Source: Gammaproteobacteria bacterium
Lineage (GTDB): Bacteria; Pseudomonadota; Gammaproteobacteria; BMS3Bbin11
Reading direction: 5' to 3'
Length of the DNA stretch: 64,000 nucleotides
Assembly (NCBI GenBank): GCA_013150915.1
Contig: JAADJE010000022.1
Span: 1 to 64,000, forward strand
The translations under genes and the position numbers were made by a program. Shown in pieces: positions 1-8,528 of the stretch. Each line of letters begins with the position of its first letter. Position 1 is the first letter of the stretch. The notes under the pieces are model-generated. The model made no database searches. It worked only from the letters and a program-made list of their open reading frames with translations, and was not told the origin of the DNA.

Positions 1-126
1 TGCGCCGGAATGACGGAGAGATGTTATCGATAGTCATGTCTCCAACACCATTGGGTTCCCTGCATCCCAAGCACTACGACAACGACAGCAATATAAGATC
101 AGGTTAACGGGACAGCAGTGTTTTAG

Positions 127-175
127 CTTTGAACTTTCAACTTTGAACTTTGAACTTTAAACTTTGAGCTTTTAG
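127..175. repeat. Seven consecutive degenerate heptamers (CTTTGAA type)
   Basis: Seven 7-bp units follow one another without a break: CTTTGAA, CTTTCAA, CTTTGAA, CTTTGAA, CTTTAAA, CTTTGAG, CTTTTAG. The last unit overlaps the stop codon of the minus-strand CARDB gene (172-174). No inverted partner is visible nearby, unlike the similar arrays near 12.4, 35.2, 35.7 and 43.2 kb. Bases 1-126 hold no gene that I can support. Confidence 0.85.
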
Positions 176-2463
176 TCAGGCCAGTAGAATTTAGATATAT
201 TGTTCAGTGGTTTCGGGTCTACCAAATACTGATTCTCAAGTATTGGCAGGGTAAAGCGGTTAACCACATATTCAAATTTTGCGCTAGAATCACGTTCCCC
301 CAGAGGGCAATCGGGATCCCGGCCCAGTGAGATGACCAGGCCTTCACCCTGAGGCAGTTCTGAGAGTAGTGTACTGGTACAAACAACCAGATCTCCATCG
401 GATGTAAGGGGTGTCTTGCGTACGAAATAGGATGTGAATGTGTAGCCGTACAAGCCAGATATACTAATATCTGCCGGGCCGTTGTTCATTATCAGAAATT
501 CCAAGTTTTGTCCCTTGAAGCTGGTTCTGGCAATTTCAAGGTCAGTCTGAATCTCCTCTTTACCGCTATTTGCAGACAATTGTTCAAAACTGACAAAATT
601 AGGCAATAATTCAATTTCATTGGTGGCAGCAAGGACTCTGCCGTCAACAGAACGGGCTTGCAGCGTATAGACACCAAAGATGCTACCATCATCAGGAATC
701 TGCCAGAAAAATTGTCCCTTCCTGGCCGCGACAGGATTGTTATTGAGTTTTACAATTTTCTTACTGCTGCCTTCTAACAGAACAAGGTCAAGCTGCTGCC
801 CTGATAATATTTTGAGACTTGCCGGCCAGATAATTTTCAGCAGTTGTTCACCCCGATAGGATGTACCGTTTGCAGGCGAAACAAATTTTGGTATGACTTC
901 TGATTTTTGCCGGACGATCTGAAATGTTCTTTTTAGTGAGGCAATCGCTTTATTTTCAGAGACGATAGTCAGTATGTATTTACCCTCAGGCAGTGCAGAC
1001 AGGTCGGCGGAATAGGCACCGTCATTATTACTGGTAGAACTCAGGACTGTCTCCCTGGTCCGGTTATTCTGTACAGTAATATGTACAAGCTTGCCGATAT
1101 CTTCGCTGGACTTCCAGTTTACAATGAGTTTTCCCTTGCCATCCAGGCGGCTATCTGGACGTGGGCTGGTGATAATGATTTCAGACCTCGAGTCTGCTCC
1201 GGGCGGTACTGGCCTGGCTGCCGCTTGTATCGGGGATGTGGAGACTACACGAAAGGGTCTTGTGTAATTGTCCCGGGTATCTGTCTCTTCTATCTTACCT
1301 TCGATATCCGCTGTGGCTACAAATAGTTTGGATGACGACAATTGATCTTTAGGCCATTTGATCGCAAGTGTTGCGGTTTCACCGGGCTTCAGGCTTTTTA
1401 CCGGTTTACGCATCAGCCAGAGCTTACTCGGCTTCTCCTGTAGCCGCTGCACACCCATCATAAACGACTTTGTCGTTGCTGATTGGCTATTATTTGTGAT
1501 GTAGAAACGTACCTTTCCATCGTTTGTATAATGTGCACCCGAAATGGTTTCAATATAGATGACAAGATTGGCCAAGCGGGCCTGTTTTGCCTTGACTTCG
1601 GGTGTGGCGATAATATCGCCGGATTCCCCCCCCTTTACAGCAGGTCGAACGATCAGCATTTTGCTTATCAGATTATTTCGGTTGGATTTTTCATCGATTT
1701 CTCCATCCGGGTTGATAAATATAAGGACGTCCTTTTTACCCTGACGGGCGGCATTAAATTTGGTATCAATACTGACATGGGAGCCGGCGAGAATATTCAT
1801 GGTGATGTCCTTGCCGTAAGGTTGGCCATTGATAAATATACGGATCTTTACATTGTTGGCCTCCACCGTGCCGATATTAGAGATTTTTGTATTTATTAGG
1901 ATATTTTGACCGACACGAGGAGAGGCGATATTAAAATTTATTTCCTCAGCTGCCAGGTCAGGTTTGCCTGGTTTCAAGTTGTCTGTTATCGTTTTTTCAT
2001 CAACCCCGGTGGATAATGGTTGCTCTGTCATGACGGTTGGTAAAGAAAGAATAGCAAGTTGACGGGAGACTTCATCTGCTTCGATTTTTTCGTTTTCGAT
2101 ATCCAGTACGACACGAAAACGGTAACGCCCCTCGGGCGAATCCTTAAACGAAAAAACAGTTTTGGCATTGCCTGCCAGGTCAAAGGCGGTAATGATTTGC
2201 CTGCCAATTTCTTTTTTGTCAAGATAATAGCGTAAGCGCAGGCGCTTACGTCGTAAGGAAGCCTGTGCACTCACAGTGATATCAGCACTAATTTCTTCAC
2301 CGAGATAGGCGACACTGCGGTTCAGTGAAAACTGTTCGATTTTAATTTGTTTTTTTTCTGTGGCAGAGGCGGCTGTACTCACCAGTATTAGTAAAGATAG
2401 CAGGCATAGTTGTCCCATTGTGCTGAAAAAATTGCCTGAGTTTGATCGTTTTCGACAGTACAT
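172..2463 (-). CDS. Secreted CARDB-domain protein of unknown function
   Basis: A 763-residue protein with a signal peptide; the hydrophobic core is at about residues 18-32, followed by TAASA. Two regions look like CARDB (cell-adhesion-related) Ig-like modules: about 165-272, starting KPDLAAEEINFN, with the typical N-x-G-x-V-x-A-x-N-V pattern and ending in a D-x-x-N-N motif, and about 295-405, ending DTRDNYTRPF. Further Ig-like segments with P-x-x-G-x-x-Y turns follow (about 430-630). It is probably an exported or surface beta-sandwich protein; the ligand is unknown. Start: the ORF begins only 16 bp from the divergent gene at 2480. Met16 (2418) gives a more usual signal peptide and leaves room for promoters, so it may be the real start. 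No strong ribosome site is seen for either. Its stop lies in a heptamer repeat. Confidence 0.75.
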   Translation of the reverse strand: MYCRKRSNSGNFFSTMGQLCLLSLLILVSTAASATEKKQIKIEQFSLNRSVAYLGEEISADITVSAQASLRRKRLRLRYYLDKKEIGRQIITAFDLAGNAKTVFSFKDSPEGRYRFRVVLDIENEKIEADEVSRQLAILSLPTVMTEQPLSTGVDEKTITDNLKPGKPDLAAEEINFNIASPRVGQNILINTKISNIGTVEANNVKIRIFINGQPYGKDITMNILAGSHVSIDTKFNAARQGKKDVLIFINPDGEIDEKSNRNNLISKMLIVRPAVKGGESGDIIATPEVKAKQARLANLVIYIETISGAHYTNDGKVRFYITNNSQSATTKSFMMGVQRLQEKPSKLWLMRKPVKSLKPGETATLAIKWPKDQLSSSKLFVATADIEGKIEETDTRDNYTRPFRVVSTSPIQAAARPVPPGADSRSEIIITSPRPDSRLDGKGKLIVNWKSSEDIGKLVHITVQNNRTRETVLSSTSNNDGAYSADLSALPEGKYILTIVSENKAIASLKRTFQIVRQKSEVIPKFVSPANGTSYRGEQLLKIIWPASLKILSGQQLDLVLLEGSSKKIVKLNNNPVAARKGQFFWQIPDDGSIFGVYTLQARSVDGRVLAATNEIELLPNFVSFEQLSANSGKEEIQTDLEIARTSFKGQNLEFLIMNNGPADISISGLYGYTFTSYFVRKTPLTSDGDLVVCTSTLLSELPQGEGLVISLGRDPDCPLGERDSSAKFEYVVNRFTLPILENQYLVDPKPLNNISKFYWPD

Positions 2464-2479
2464 TCTTGAGGTATCTTTG

Positions 2480-2704
2480 ATGAAAATTGACTATTATACA
2501 AAATATGCTTGCCCCTTGTGTGACGAGGGGCTGTCAATATTACGTTACTTTCCTGAAATCGAGATCAACATTATTGATGTTGAGGAGGATGTTGAAAAAT
2601 TTCAGCCTTATTTGCTGCGTATTCCTGTGATTTCATATGATGGTGGGGAAAAGGAGTTGGGGTGGCCGTTTACTTATGAAGACATCAGAGAGATTGTTCC
2701 TTGA
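2480..2704 (+). CDS. Glutaredoxin-like protein (DUF836 type)
   Basis: A 74-residue protein with a thioredoxin-fold start (KIDYYTKYACPLCDEG): the redox motif is C11-P-L-C14, followed by a short helix, strand NIIDVEED and a cis-Pro loop RIPVISY. The length fits the small glutaredoxin-like family PF05768. The open frame extends upstream to 2360, but that part runs antisense through the start of the CARDB gene; a GAGG ribosome site at 2467-2470 supports the ATG at 2480. It probably acts as a cytoplasmic thiol-disulfide or adaptor protein. The partner is not identifiable from context. Confidence 0.8.
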   Translation: MKIDYYTKYACPLCDEGLSILRYFPEIEINIIDVEEDVEKFQPYLLRIPVISYDGGEKELGWPFTYEDIREIVP

Positions 2705-3087
2705 TATACCGTTTTCGTCTGTCCAGGCCCCAACGAACCAAATTATGAAGGCACACTTCATCGTACAATGAACCGAACTTATGGTTGCTAATGTGTTAAT
2801 TTTATGGGTATTTATATTATATATACGGATTTTTATGTCGCAGTGGCACAGATTTTGAAAAGATTTTATGTAATACTTTTAACACGCACTCCGTATATTT
2901 CCTTTTGATTAATGTCACGCGGTAACTTTTATTAAGTCAAAACACACGGTACGCGCCTATCTCTTTGTTTTTGAGTTAGTTTTTATGTAAACTTGTGGGG
3001 ATAACACAGAGCATAACGTTTCGTAAATTCACCTATTACGGAATCTGACTAATTTACCATGCTGAGGTGATTATTGGAGGATGTAAA
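2705..3087. other. Intergenic, 383 bp, AT-rich
   Basis: No credible gene is seen. There is a 9-bp inverted repeat, ATATACGGA (2821-2829) and TCCGTATAT (2890-2898), with 60 bp between the arms, and several TATA-rich stretches (2809-2824). It probably holds the promoter of the DsrE-like gene, but I cannot place the hexamers with confidence. Confidence 0.4.
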
Positions 3088-3537
3088 ATGAATAAAGTCA
3101 TAATGAGTAAAGCAATAAAAGATATAAGTCTAATTTTATTTATGTCACTGTTTCTTTTTGGGAATGTATATGCCGGAGATAAAACGCATCATAAGGTGGT
3201 AATTCAAGTTAGTACTGATAATCCAAGGACTCAAAAAATAGCATTGAATAATGCTGTAAACTTACAAAAGCTCTATGGTATTGACAACATTGACATCGAG
3301 ATTGTTGCCTATGGTCCAGGTCTTGGGTTGCTGACAATGAAAAGCAAGCAGGCGGAAAGAGTGAAAAGTCTGGCAATGCAAGATATAACCTTTAGTGCAT
3401 GTAAGAATACAATGGAAAAAGTGAAGAGGAAAACGGGGAAGCTTCCCGTCCTTCTTGAAGGCGTTAAAACTGTTAAGGCTGGTGTTGCCCGTATTATAGA
3501 ATTGCAGGAACATGGGTACGCATACATCAGACCCTAA
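3088..3537 (+). CDS. Secreted DsrE/DsrF-like sulfur-relay family protein
   Basis: A 149-residue protein. The first 31 residues form a signal peptide (hydrophobic ISLILFMSLFLFGNVYA, likely cut after YAG or VYA). The mature part has the DsrE-like fold pattern: HHKVVIQVSTDNP, then a helix with N-A-x-N-L, strand IDIEIVAYGPGLGLL, then S-A-C-K-N with a single conserved Cys in the place where DsrE-like proteins carry the sulfur-binding Cys, and a C-terminal GVARIIELQEHGYAYI. The start at 3088 is supported by GGAGG at 3076-3080; the GTG at 3067 is less likely. A periplasmic DsrE relative fits a sulfur-oxidising lifestyle, but no dsr or sox gene is adjacent and the partner is unknown. Confidence 0.8.
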   Translation: MNKVIMSKAIKDISLILFMSLFLFGNVYAGDKTHHKVVIQVSTDNPRTQKIALNNAVNLQKLYGIDNIDIEIVAYGPGLGLLTMKSKQAERVKSLAMQDITFSACKNTMEKVKRKTGKLPVLLEGVKTVKAGVARIIELQEHGYAYIRP

Positions 3538-3551
3538 CAACCCAAAAAGGG

Positions 3552-3596
3552 TTCCAGCTGACCCGAAAAGTGTGCAGTGACTTCGGGCCAGCTGAA
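3552..3596 (+). terminator. Strong hairpin after the DsrE-like gene
   Basis: Arms TTCCAGCTGACCCGAA (3552-3567) and TTCGGGCCAGCTGAA (3582-3596) pair over about 14 positions with two mismatches. The hairpin starts 14 bp after the stop codon. No uninterrupted T-run follows, so it may be a processing or stabilising hairpin or a weak terminator. Confidence 0.5.
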
Positions 3597-3613
3597 TCTA
3601 CAAAAATAAAAAA

Positions 3614-3830
3614 AGGGGTAAGCCTAATGGCACTAAGTTAGGCAGCTTTAGCATGATATCTGATTTCTAAGTAGGTCTGGTTAGCGATAGCGTAACCTGA
3701 CATTTTCTTCCCTTGTCGGCTTACGCTTAGCCAAGCCGACCTGCCGGAAGGTCGTTTGCGCCGAGAAGAAAACCCAGTTGCATTGTTACATGCTAAACAC
3801 CCTTAATTCAGTGCCATTAGGCTTACCCCT
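3614..3830. mobile_element. MITE-like element, 217 bp, with 20-bp perfect terminal inverted repeats
   Basis: The left end AGGGGTAAGCCTAATGGCAC (3614-3633) is the exact reverse complement of 3811-3830. Pairing continues imperfectly inward; TTTAGCATG near 3647 matches CATGCTAAA near 3790. The interior has further hairpins, for example GTCGGCTT/AAGCCGAC around 3717-3742, and GGTTA/TAACC. There is no ORF. This is the form of a non-autonomous transposable element; the parent IS family was not identified, and no clear target duplication is visible. It fills the space between the DsrE-like gene and gluQ. Confidence 0.75.
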
Positions 3831-3846
3831 CATCTTATCAGAAAGA

Positions 3847-4719
3847 TCACAGCGTTAGTTCCCCCGGAACACGACTCAAAACCCAGTTACGTATCCCCCA
3901 CTCAAGGACATCATCGATAGAAGATGCCTCCAGATCATCTGGCGGATCCTGCCCAAGATCCCGAAGGGCCATAACCAGCGTCCTCGCTGGATCCCTCAAC
4001 GATACGGCTTTGGCACCGGTTTGTTTGGATAATTTCTCACCTTTTGCGTTTGTCGCTATAGGAATATGGCCGTATTGCGGGGACTGGATGCCCAGTGCCT
4101 CCTGTAGGTAACGCTGTGCAGGGGTCGATATCAGGAGATCAGAGCCACGTATGATTTCCGTGGCTTGTTGGGCTGCATCATCGATGACGACTGCCAGGTG
4201 ATAGGCATACAACCTGTCTGAACGGCGTACGATGAAGTCACCATTTGAATCAAAAAGATTGAATATCTGTTGACCCTGAATCATATCCATCCATGTGACT
4301 GCCCTGTCGGGTGTTTTGATTCGTAACGAAAAACGTTTACGTTCAGGTTTAGAGCCCTTTCGGCAGTGGCCCTGGTAAAATTTTTCGCCACGTCTCGCTA
4401 TTTCCTTCCTGCTGCAGCTACAGCGATAAAGCAAATTGTCTTTTGTCAGTTGTGCCAGTGCTTCATTGTAGCGTTCACCACGACGACTCTGATAAACAAC
4501 CTCTTTGTCCCAGTACAGGCCATATTTTTCCAGTGTATGTAATATTTCTGTGCTTGCTCCTGCCACTTCGCGTGGCGGATCCAGATCCTCAATACGAACC
4601 AGCCATGCTCCATTTTTTGAACGGATATTGAGGTAGCTGGCAACAGCGGACAGCAGTGATCCATAGTGGAGAGGGCCGGTTGGGGAGGGTGCGAAGCGTC
4701 CAGTGGCCGGTGATGTCAT
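3847..4719 (-). CDS. gluQ: Glutamyl-Q tRNA(Asp) synthetase
   Basis: A 290-residue paralogue of the catalytic half of glutamyl-tRNA synthetase that attaches glutamate to queuosine in tRNA(Asp). Seen: FAPSPTGPLHYGSLLSA (HIGH-type motif H18-Y-G-S), RIEDLDPPRE, a zinc-binding segment YRCSCSRKEI with a later GHCRKGSK, the GSDLL strand and a KLSKQ (KMSKS-type) loop near residue 230. It lacks the anticodon-binding domain, as the family does. It overlaps the DUF3445 gene upstream by 4 bp, so it is translated from the purC transcript. Confidence 0.95.
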   Translation of the reverse strand: MTSPATGRFAPSPTGPLHYGSLLSAVASYLNIRSKNGAWLVRIEDLDPPREVAGASTEILHTLEKYGLYWDKEVVYQSRRGERYNEALAQLTKDNLLYRCSCSRKEIARRGEKFYQGHCRKGSKPERKRFSLRIKTPDRAVTWMDMIQGQQIFNLFDSNGDFIVRRSDRLYAYHLAVVIDDAAQQATEIIRGSDLLISTPAQRYLQEALGIQSPQYGHIPIATNAKGEKLSKQTGAKAVSLRDPARTLVMALRDLGQDPPDDLEASSIDDVLEWGIRNWVLSRVPGELTL

Positions 4720-5789
4720 TTTTTCCGGTAAAGGTGCTGAATGGCCTTTATTAGTACCTGATTTGCCTTTGCCTTGCTGTACTTACTCGTCAGCCATTTA
4801 ACAACAGGTTTACGATTATTGTTCAGGCATTTATACTTCAACTGTTCTTTAGTCATTGAATTAAGCGCAGAGACCAGCAGTTCATTTTGCTCTCTGTTAT
4901 CACGAATTTGACTGCAGTCTGTTAAATAAGTGCGAAGGGTGAAAAGTGCGGCCTGCTGCTCGGGGAATGGCCACAATATTTGACGTTCTACCCGTAAGTA
5001 CAGGGAAGGGTGGTGTGGGTCAATATGTTTCTTTTTGTCTTTACTGCCGGCTGATGACAGACAGGGGCGAGGGTGTTGATTCAGCTCGGCTTCTGGTGTC
5101 AAGCTCCAGAGAAACCGTAGAAAAGGGCCTTTCTTAACAATAGTGTTAACCACCGCTTCGGCATCCTGCTTGTTGCTGTGCACGCCAGCGACCGGTTCAT
5201 GTATAGATTGAAATGGGTGCCCTATCTTTTCTTCTGCCGCCCAGTTATTGGCATGGCAAAGGTGAATCGCAGCCAGCCAGTCTCGACCAAAAGGGGATTT
5301 GCTGATTATGGCCAGGTCTTCCTGTATCTGGCAGGCCAGGGCATCCAGGGCATCATGGTAGTCAGGGGAGGGTGCTGGCCCACTTCGCTCTACTCGGATA
5401 AAGCGCAGCTTACGGTCAAAAATAAGTGTTTCATCCGTAAGCTTGCAATGCAGTGCAATGTCTTTTTCCGATTGACTGTTCAGCTGAAACAGGTCAGGGT
5501 GTTCCAATGTCAGGCGCTCTATAATAAAGCGTAGAATACTGGTTAACACTTCTGCGGAAAGCATTTGCGTACGGTAGTACTTTGATAGCCTTTCCTGCCG
5601 TGCACCGAGTTTTACCTGACGATAGGCTGAAAAATTTTCATCCAGTTGGAACACCTGCTGATCGGCGGCAGTATTCCCGAGATCAATACCGAAATCCTTC
5701 AGGGCAGGACTGGCATCGTAAACACCATCCTGCAGGGGAAAATAACTTGCGGCCGGTGGCAACGGGATATTTTCAGGGGTATCGGTCAT
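4716..5789 (-). CDS. DUF3445 family protein (haem-dependent oxidative N-demethylase alpha-like)
   Basis: A 357-residue protein. It shows the DUF3445 (PF11927) hallmarks: an N-terminal PFQ-like start (ASYFPLQDGVYD), Y-R-x-V-K-L..R, the central AIHLCHANNWAAEEKIGHPF followed by SIHEPVAG, and LRVERQILWPFPEQQAALFTLRTYLT near residue 275. Members bind haem; the few studied ones are tied to oxidative N-demethylation of small amines, but most are uncharacterised. Overlaps of 4 bp with both purC and gluQ put it in one operon with purine synthesis and tRNA modification. The substrate is unknown. No signal peptide. Confidence 0.8.
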   Translation of the reverse strand: MTDTPENIPLPPAASYFPLQDGVYDASPALKDFGIDLGNTAADQQVFQLDENFSAYRQVKLGARQERLSKYYRTQMLSAEVLTSILRFIIERLTLEHPDLFQLNSQSEKDIALHCKLTDETLIFDRKLRFIRVERSGPAPSPDYHDALDALACQIQEDLAIISKSPFGRDWLAAIHLCHANNWAAEEKIGHPFQSIHEPVAGVHSNKQDAEAVVNTIVKKGPFLRFLWSLTPEAELNQHPRPCLSSAGSKDKKKHIDPHHPSLYLRVERQILWPFPEQQAALFTLRTYLTDCSQIRDNREQNELLVSALNSMTKEQLKYKCLNNNRKPVVKWLTSKYSKAKANQVLIKAIQHLYRKK

Positions 5790-6685
5790 GCTCTTTTTTG
5801 CTCTCCATTGATGGTCAGCCGTGTAAGAGCCTCATTGTATTTTTCCTGAGTTTGTCTGACGATATCATCAGGGATGGCGGGTGCGGGGGGTATTTTCTCC
5901 CAGCCGGTGTTCTCCAGCCAGTCACGGATATACTGTTTGTCGAAGCTTTCGGGGCTGCTGCCGGGCTGGTAGCTGGCGACGGGCCAGAAGCGGGAGGAAT
6001 CTGGTGTCAGTGCCTCATCGATGAGAAAAAGCCTGCCCTGTTCATCCTGGCCGAACTCAAATTTTGTGTCTGCAATAATAATCCCGCGCTGCAGCGCAAA
6101 TTCTGCTGCAAAACGGTATAGTGCCAAGCTGGCATCCCTGATTTCTACAGCACGTTGTTGGCCGATCTGATCAACCAGTATTTCAAAGCTGATGTTTTCG
6201 TCATGCTCGCCGGCCACAGCTTTGGTAGATGGCGTAAACAGGTCTTCCAGTAATTTATCTGCCATTTTCAATCCTGCAGGCAGGGGAATATTACAGACAC
6301 TTTGTGTCTGCTGATATTCCTTCCAGCCCGAACCCACCAGGTATCCTCGGACGATGGCTTCAACAGGCAGCACTTTCAGGTCTCTGACTATCATGCTACG
6401 CCCCTGCAGGCACTCCTTCTCACCCGGGTTTAATGGCAGGTTGGAGATGTCTGTAGATAATAGATGATTGGGGATAATGTGGCGGGTTTTCTCAAACCAG
6501 AATTCAGCAATCTGTGTCAGTATGTGTCCCTTATTGGGGATCTGTGTCGGCATGATGACATCAAAGGCAGACAGCCGATCACTGGCAACAAACAGAAGAC
6601 GCTTATCGTCTATACGGTATATTTCTCTCACCTTGCCACTGGCAATGTGTTCAAGGCTGGTGATGGTTTCGGTATTAAACGCCAT
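5786..6685 (-). CDS. purC: Phosphoribosylaminoimidazole-succinocarboxamide synthase (SAICAR synthetase)
   Basis: A 299-residue enzyme that joins aspartate to CAIR in purine synthesis. It has the family start ASGKVREIYRIDD, then LLFVASDRLSAFDVIMPTQIP, VRGYLVGSGWKEYQ, ADTKFEFGQDEQG and LIDEALTPDSSRFWP. The long (about 300 aa) form is the one in which the N-terminal region carries SGKVR. ATG at 6685. It is the first gene of the purC-DUF3445-gluQ operon; a candidate promoter lies at 6710-6739. Confidence 0.96.
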   Translation of the reverse strand: MAFNTETITSLEHIASGKVREIYRIDDKRLLFVASDRLSAFDVIMPTQIPNKGHILTQIAEFWFEKTRHIIPNHLLSTDISNLPLNPGEKECLQGRSMIVRDLKVLPVEAIVRGYLVGSGWKEYQQTQSVCNIPLPAGLKMADKLLEDLFTPSTKAVAGEHDENISFEILVDQIGQQRAVEIRDASLALYRFAAEFALQRGIIIADTKFEFGQDEQGRLFLIDEALTPDSSRFWPVASYQPGSSPESFDKQYIRDWLENTGWEKIPPAPAIPDDIVRQTQEKYNEALTRLTINGEQKRA

Positions 6686-6709
6686 GCTGATCGAATTCGC
6701 TTTCTGTAA

Positions 6710-6739
6710 ATAATAGAAGTGGTCTGATTATTTAGCCAA
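6710..6739 (-). promoter_or_regulatory. Candidate sigma70 promoter for purC
   Basis: Reading the minus strand, TTGGCT (6739-6734) and TATTAT (6715-6710) are separated by 18 bp and lie 25-54 bp before the purC start. They match the consensus at 4/6 and 5/6 positions. No PurR-like palindrome was recognised. Confidence 0.45.
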
Positions 6740-6784
6740 TTTAACTGCTCTTATAAATATTTAATAGGGCAAAATCTTTGTTCC

Positions 6785-7159
6785 TTAAACCTGACTATTT
6801 TTCAGTAATGACCTCTGGTCGGCGTGGTCATGCTTGATGTGCTGATGGATAAAATCACGGATAAAGTACATGGGTCGTGCACCACTGAAGCGATCAATAG
6901 CCTCACCCTTATGAAATAAAATGACAGTTGGAAAGCCACGTACATTATAGTGGCCTGCCAGCTTCATATTATTGCCTATATCCACTTCAACTTTTGCAAG
7001 CAGAACCAGCCCCTGTTCTTCTTCTACTGCTTTTATCAGATTCGGTGCGAGAACATGGCAGGGGCTGCACCAGTCGGCCCAGAAATCAACCAGTACCGGT
7101 AGCGTATGAGACTGCCTGATGACTCTAGCATCAAACTCTGACAAATTGCTGTCAATCAC
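6785..7159 (-). CDS. Thioredoxin-family protein
   Basis: A 124-residue single-domain thioredoxin: VLVDFWADWC31-S-P-C34, then APNLIKAVEEE, VEVDIGNN, and the cis-Pro loop RGFPTVILFHKG. The active site is CSPC, not the CGPC of main thioredoxins, so this is probably an accessory thioredoxin. There is no signal peptide. The start is a GTG at 7159. It lies 87 bp downstream of the pseudo-dihydroorotase gene on the same strand and could end that transcript or have its own promoter. The last 20 residues (DHADQRSLLKNSQV) lie beyond the fold. Confidence 0.85.
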   Translation of the reverse strand: MIDSNLSEFDARVIRQSHTLPVLVDFWADWCSPCHVLAPNLIKAVEEEQGLVLLAKVEVDIGNNMKLAGHYNVRGFPTVILFHKGEAIDRFSGARPMYFIRDFIHQHIKHDHADQRSLLKNSQV

Positions 7160-7246
7160 ATGCGGATGGTCTGGTTTAATGTTAAGGCGCCTCTGTGTTT
7201 TTAGCGATATCCCTGCTGTAGAGCATAGTGTGATTTGGCGATTTGT

Positions 7247-8524
7247 CTAGGTTCTTGAATAGACAATGTTACCTGCGAGCAAGGTGTTGCTGACGCGGCC
7301 CTTCAGTAGCCAGTGCTTGAACGGGGTGTTATTGCCTTTGCTGAGTAATTTTGTACTGTTTACCTGCCATTCCTCATCCAGATCAAATATACAGATATCC
7401 GCCAGGCATCCTACGCCCAGACTGCCGGCCTCAATACCGAGCAGGGCGGCAGGCCCGGAACTTAAGCTGGCGATCAGTGTGTTGAGGCTCATGACATCTT
7501 CATGTACCAGTTTCAGGCCAAGCGGCAGCAGGGTTTCAAGACCTGAAATACCGGGTTCTGCTTCGCTGAATGCGGCAAGCTTGGCATCTCTTTCATGGGG
7601 CTGATGGTCAGAGCAAATTGCCTGGATATCGCCTTGCGCAACGGCAGACCGCAGGCTGTCTTTATCTCTTTCTGATCTCAACGGTGGGATGACGCGGCAC
7701 AGGGTATTGAAGTCAGCGACATCGTGTTCGGTCAGGTGCAGATGATGTATGGCGACATCGGCAGTTACCTTAAGGCCTCTCCCACGCGCCTGCATGATAA
7801 GATCGACTGAGCGTGCACAGGAGAGACGGGCGAAGTGTGCCCTTATACCCGTCTGTTCGATGAGTGCCAGGTCACGTGCGACAATAACGGTTTCTGCCGC
7901 TTCCGGTATACCGGCCAGGCCGAGACGTGTACTGATCTCGCCTTCGTGCATGCAGCCATTATCGCTTAGCCAGGGATCGTTGGCATGCAGTATCAGCAAC
8001 AGGTCAAAGCTTGAGGCATACTCCATCGCACGCCGCATAACCATGGTGTTGGTGATGGCCTGGTTTGCATTACTGAAGGCCACGCAACCTGCCTGATGCA
8101 GTGCATGCATGTCTGACAGGGTTTCTCCACCGAGTGCGTTTGTCAGAGCACCCAGTGGAAGTATATGCGTCAGACCGATCTCTCTACCACGATGGGTCAG
8201 CATGTTGGCCATCGCCCGAGTATCGATAGTCGGTGTGGTGTCTGGTGGGCAGCAGCTGGTCGTTATGCCGCCGGCAATGGCTGCAGTACACTCGCTCTTC
8301 AGCGTCGCCTTATACTCCTGTCCAGGTTCACGCATACGCACACTGAGATCGACCAGGCCAGGGCAAACGATTTTTTTCGCAGCATCGATGGTCTTATCTG
8401 CGGTGAATCCGTGAGGTGTACCACCCAATGCAATGATATTGCCGCGGGCAATATACAAATCCACAACGCTATCAATATTGTTGGCAGGATCAATGATCCG
8501 CCCACCCCGGATATGTATATTCAT
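7247..8524 (-). CDS. pyrC': Inactive dihydroorotase homologue PyrC' (PyrX), aspartate transcarbamoylase partner
   Basis: An amidohydrolase-fold protein of about 425 residues, aligned with dihydroorotase by IIDAAKKIVCPGLVDL, MREPGQEYKATLKSE, ITTSCCPPDTTPTID, GISGLETLLPL and GVGCLADICIFD. The metal-binding D-x-H-x-H is replaced by D-L-S-V-R (S69 and R71 counted from the GTG at 8548), and the H of the later H-V-S-T-like strand is R (FARLSC). So it cannot bind the normal metal pair. In Pseudomonas such PyrC' subunits hold PyrB in an active dodecamer; the pyrB overlap or adjacency here fits that role. Start: 8524 matches homologue N-termini; 8536 and GTG 8548 are alternatives. An active pyrC must lie elsewhere. 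Confidence 0.9.
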   Translation of the reverse strand: MNIHIRGGRIIDPANNIDSVVDLYIARGNIIALGGTPHGFTADKTIDAAKKIVCPGLVDLSVRMREPGQEYKATLKSECTAAIAGGITTSCCPPDTTPTIDTRAMANMLTHRGREIGLTHILPLGALTNALGGETLSDMHALHQAGCVAFSNANQAITNTMVMRRAMEYASSFDLLLILHANDPWLSDNGCMHEGEISTRLGLAGIPEAAETVIVARDLALIEQTGIRAHFARLSCARSVDLIMQARGRGLKVTADVAIHHLHLTEHDVADFNTLCRVIPPLRSERDKDSLRSAVAQGDIQAICSDHQPHERDAKLAAFSEAEPGISGLETLLPLGLKLVHEDVMSLNTLIASLSSGPAALLGIEAGSLGVGCLADICIFDLDEEWQVNSTKLLSKGNNTPFKHWLLKGRVSNTLLAGNIVYSRT

Positions 8525-8528
8525 CAAC

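Noticed and set aside
127-175. CRISPR-like array
   Set aside because: Units are contiguous heptamers without spacers; none of the repeats in the window has CRISPR geometry and no cas gene is present.
1483-1899. 138-codon frame antisense to the CARDB gene
   Set aside because: Shadow of a clear secreted-protein frame; no independent signal.
5582-6121. 179-codon frame antisense to purC
   Set aside because: purC is beyond doubt on the other strand; the shadow has no motif.
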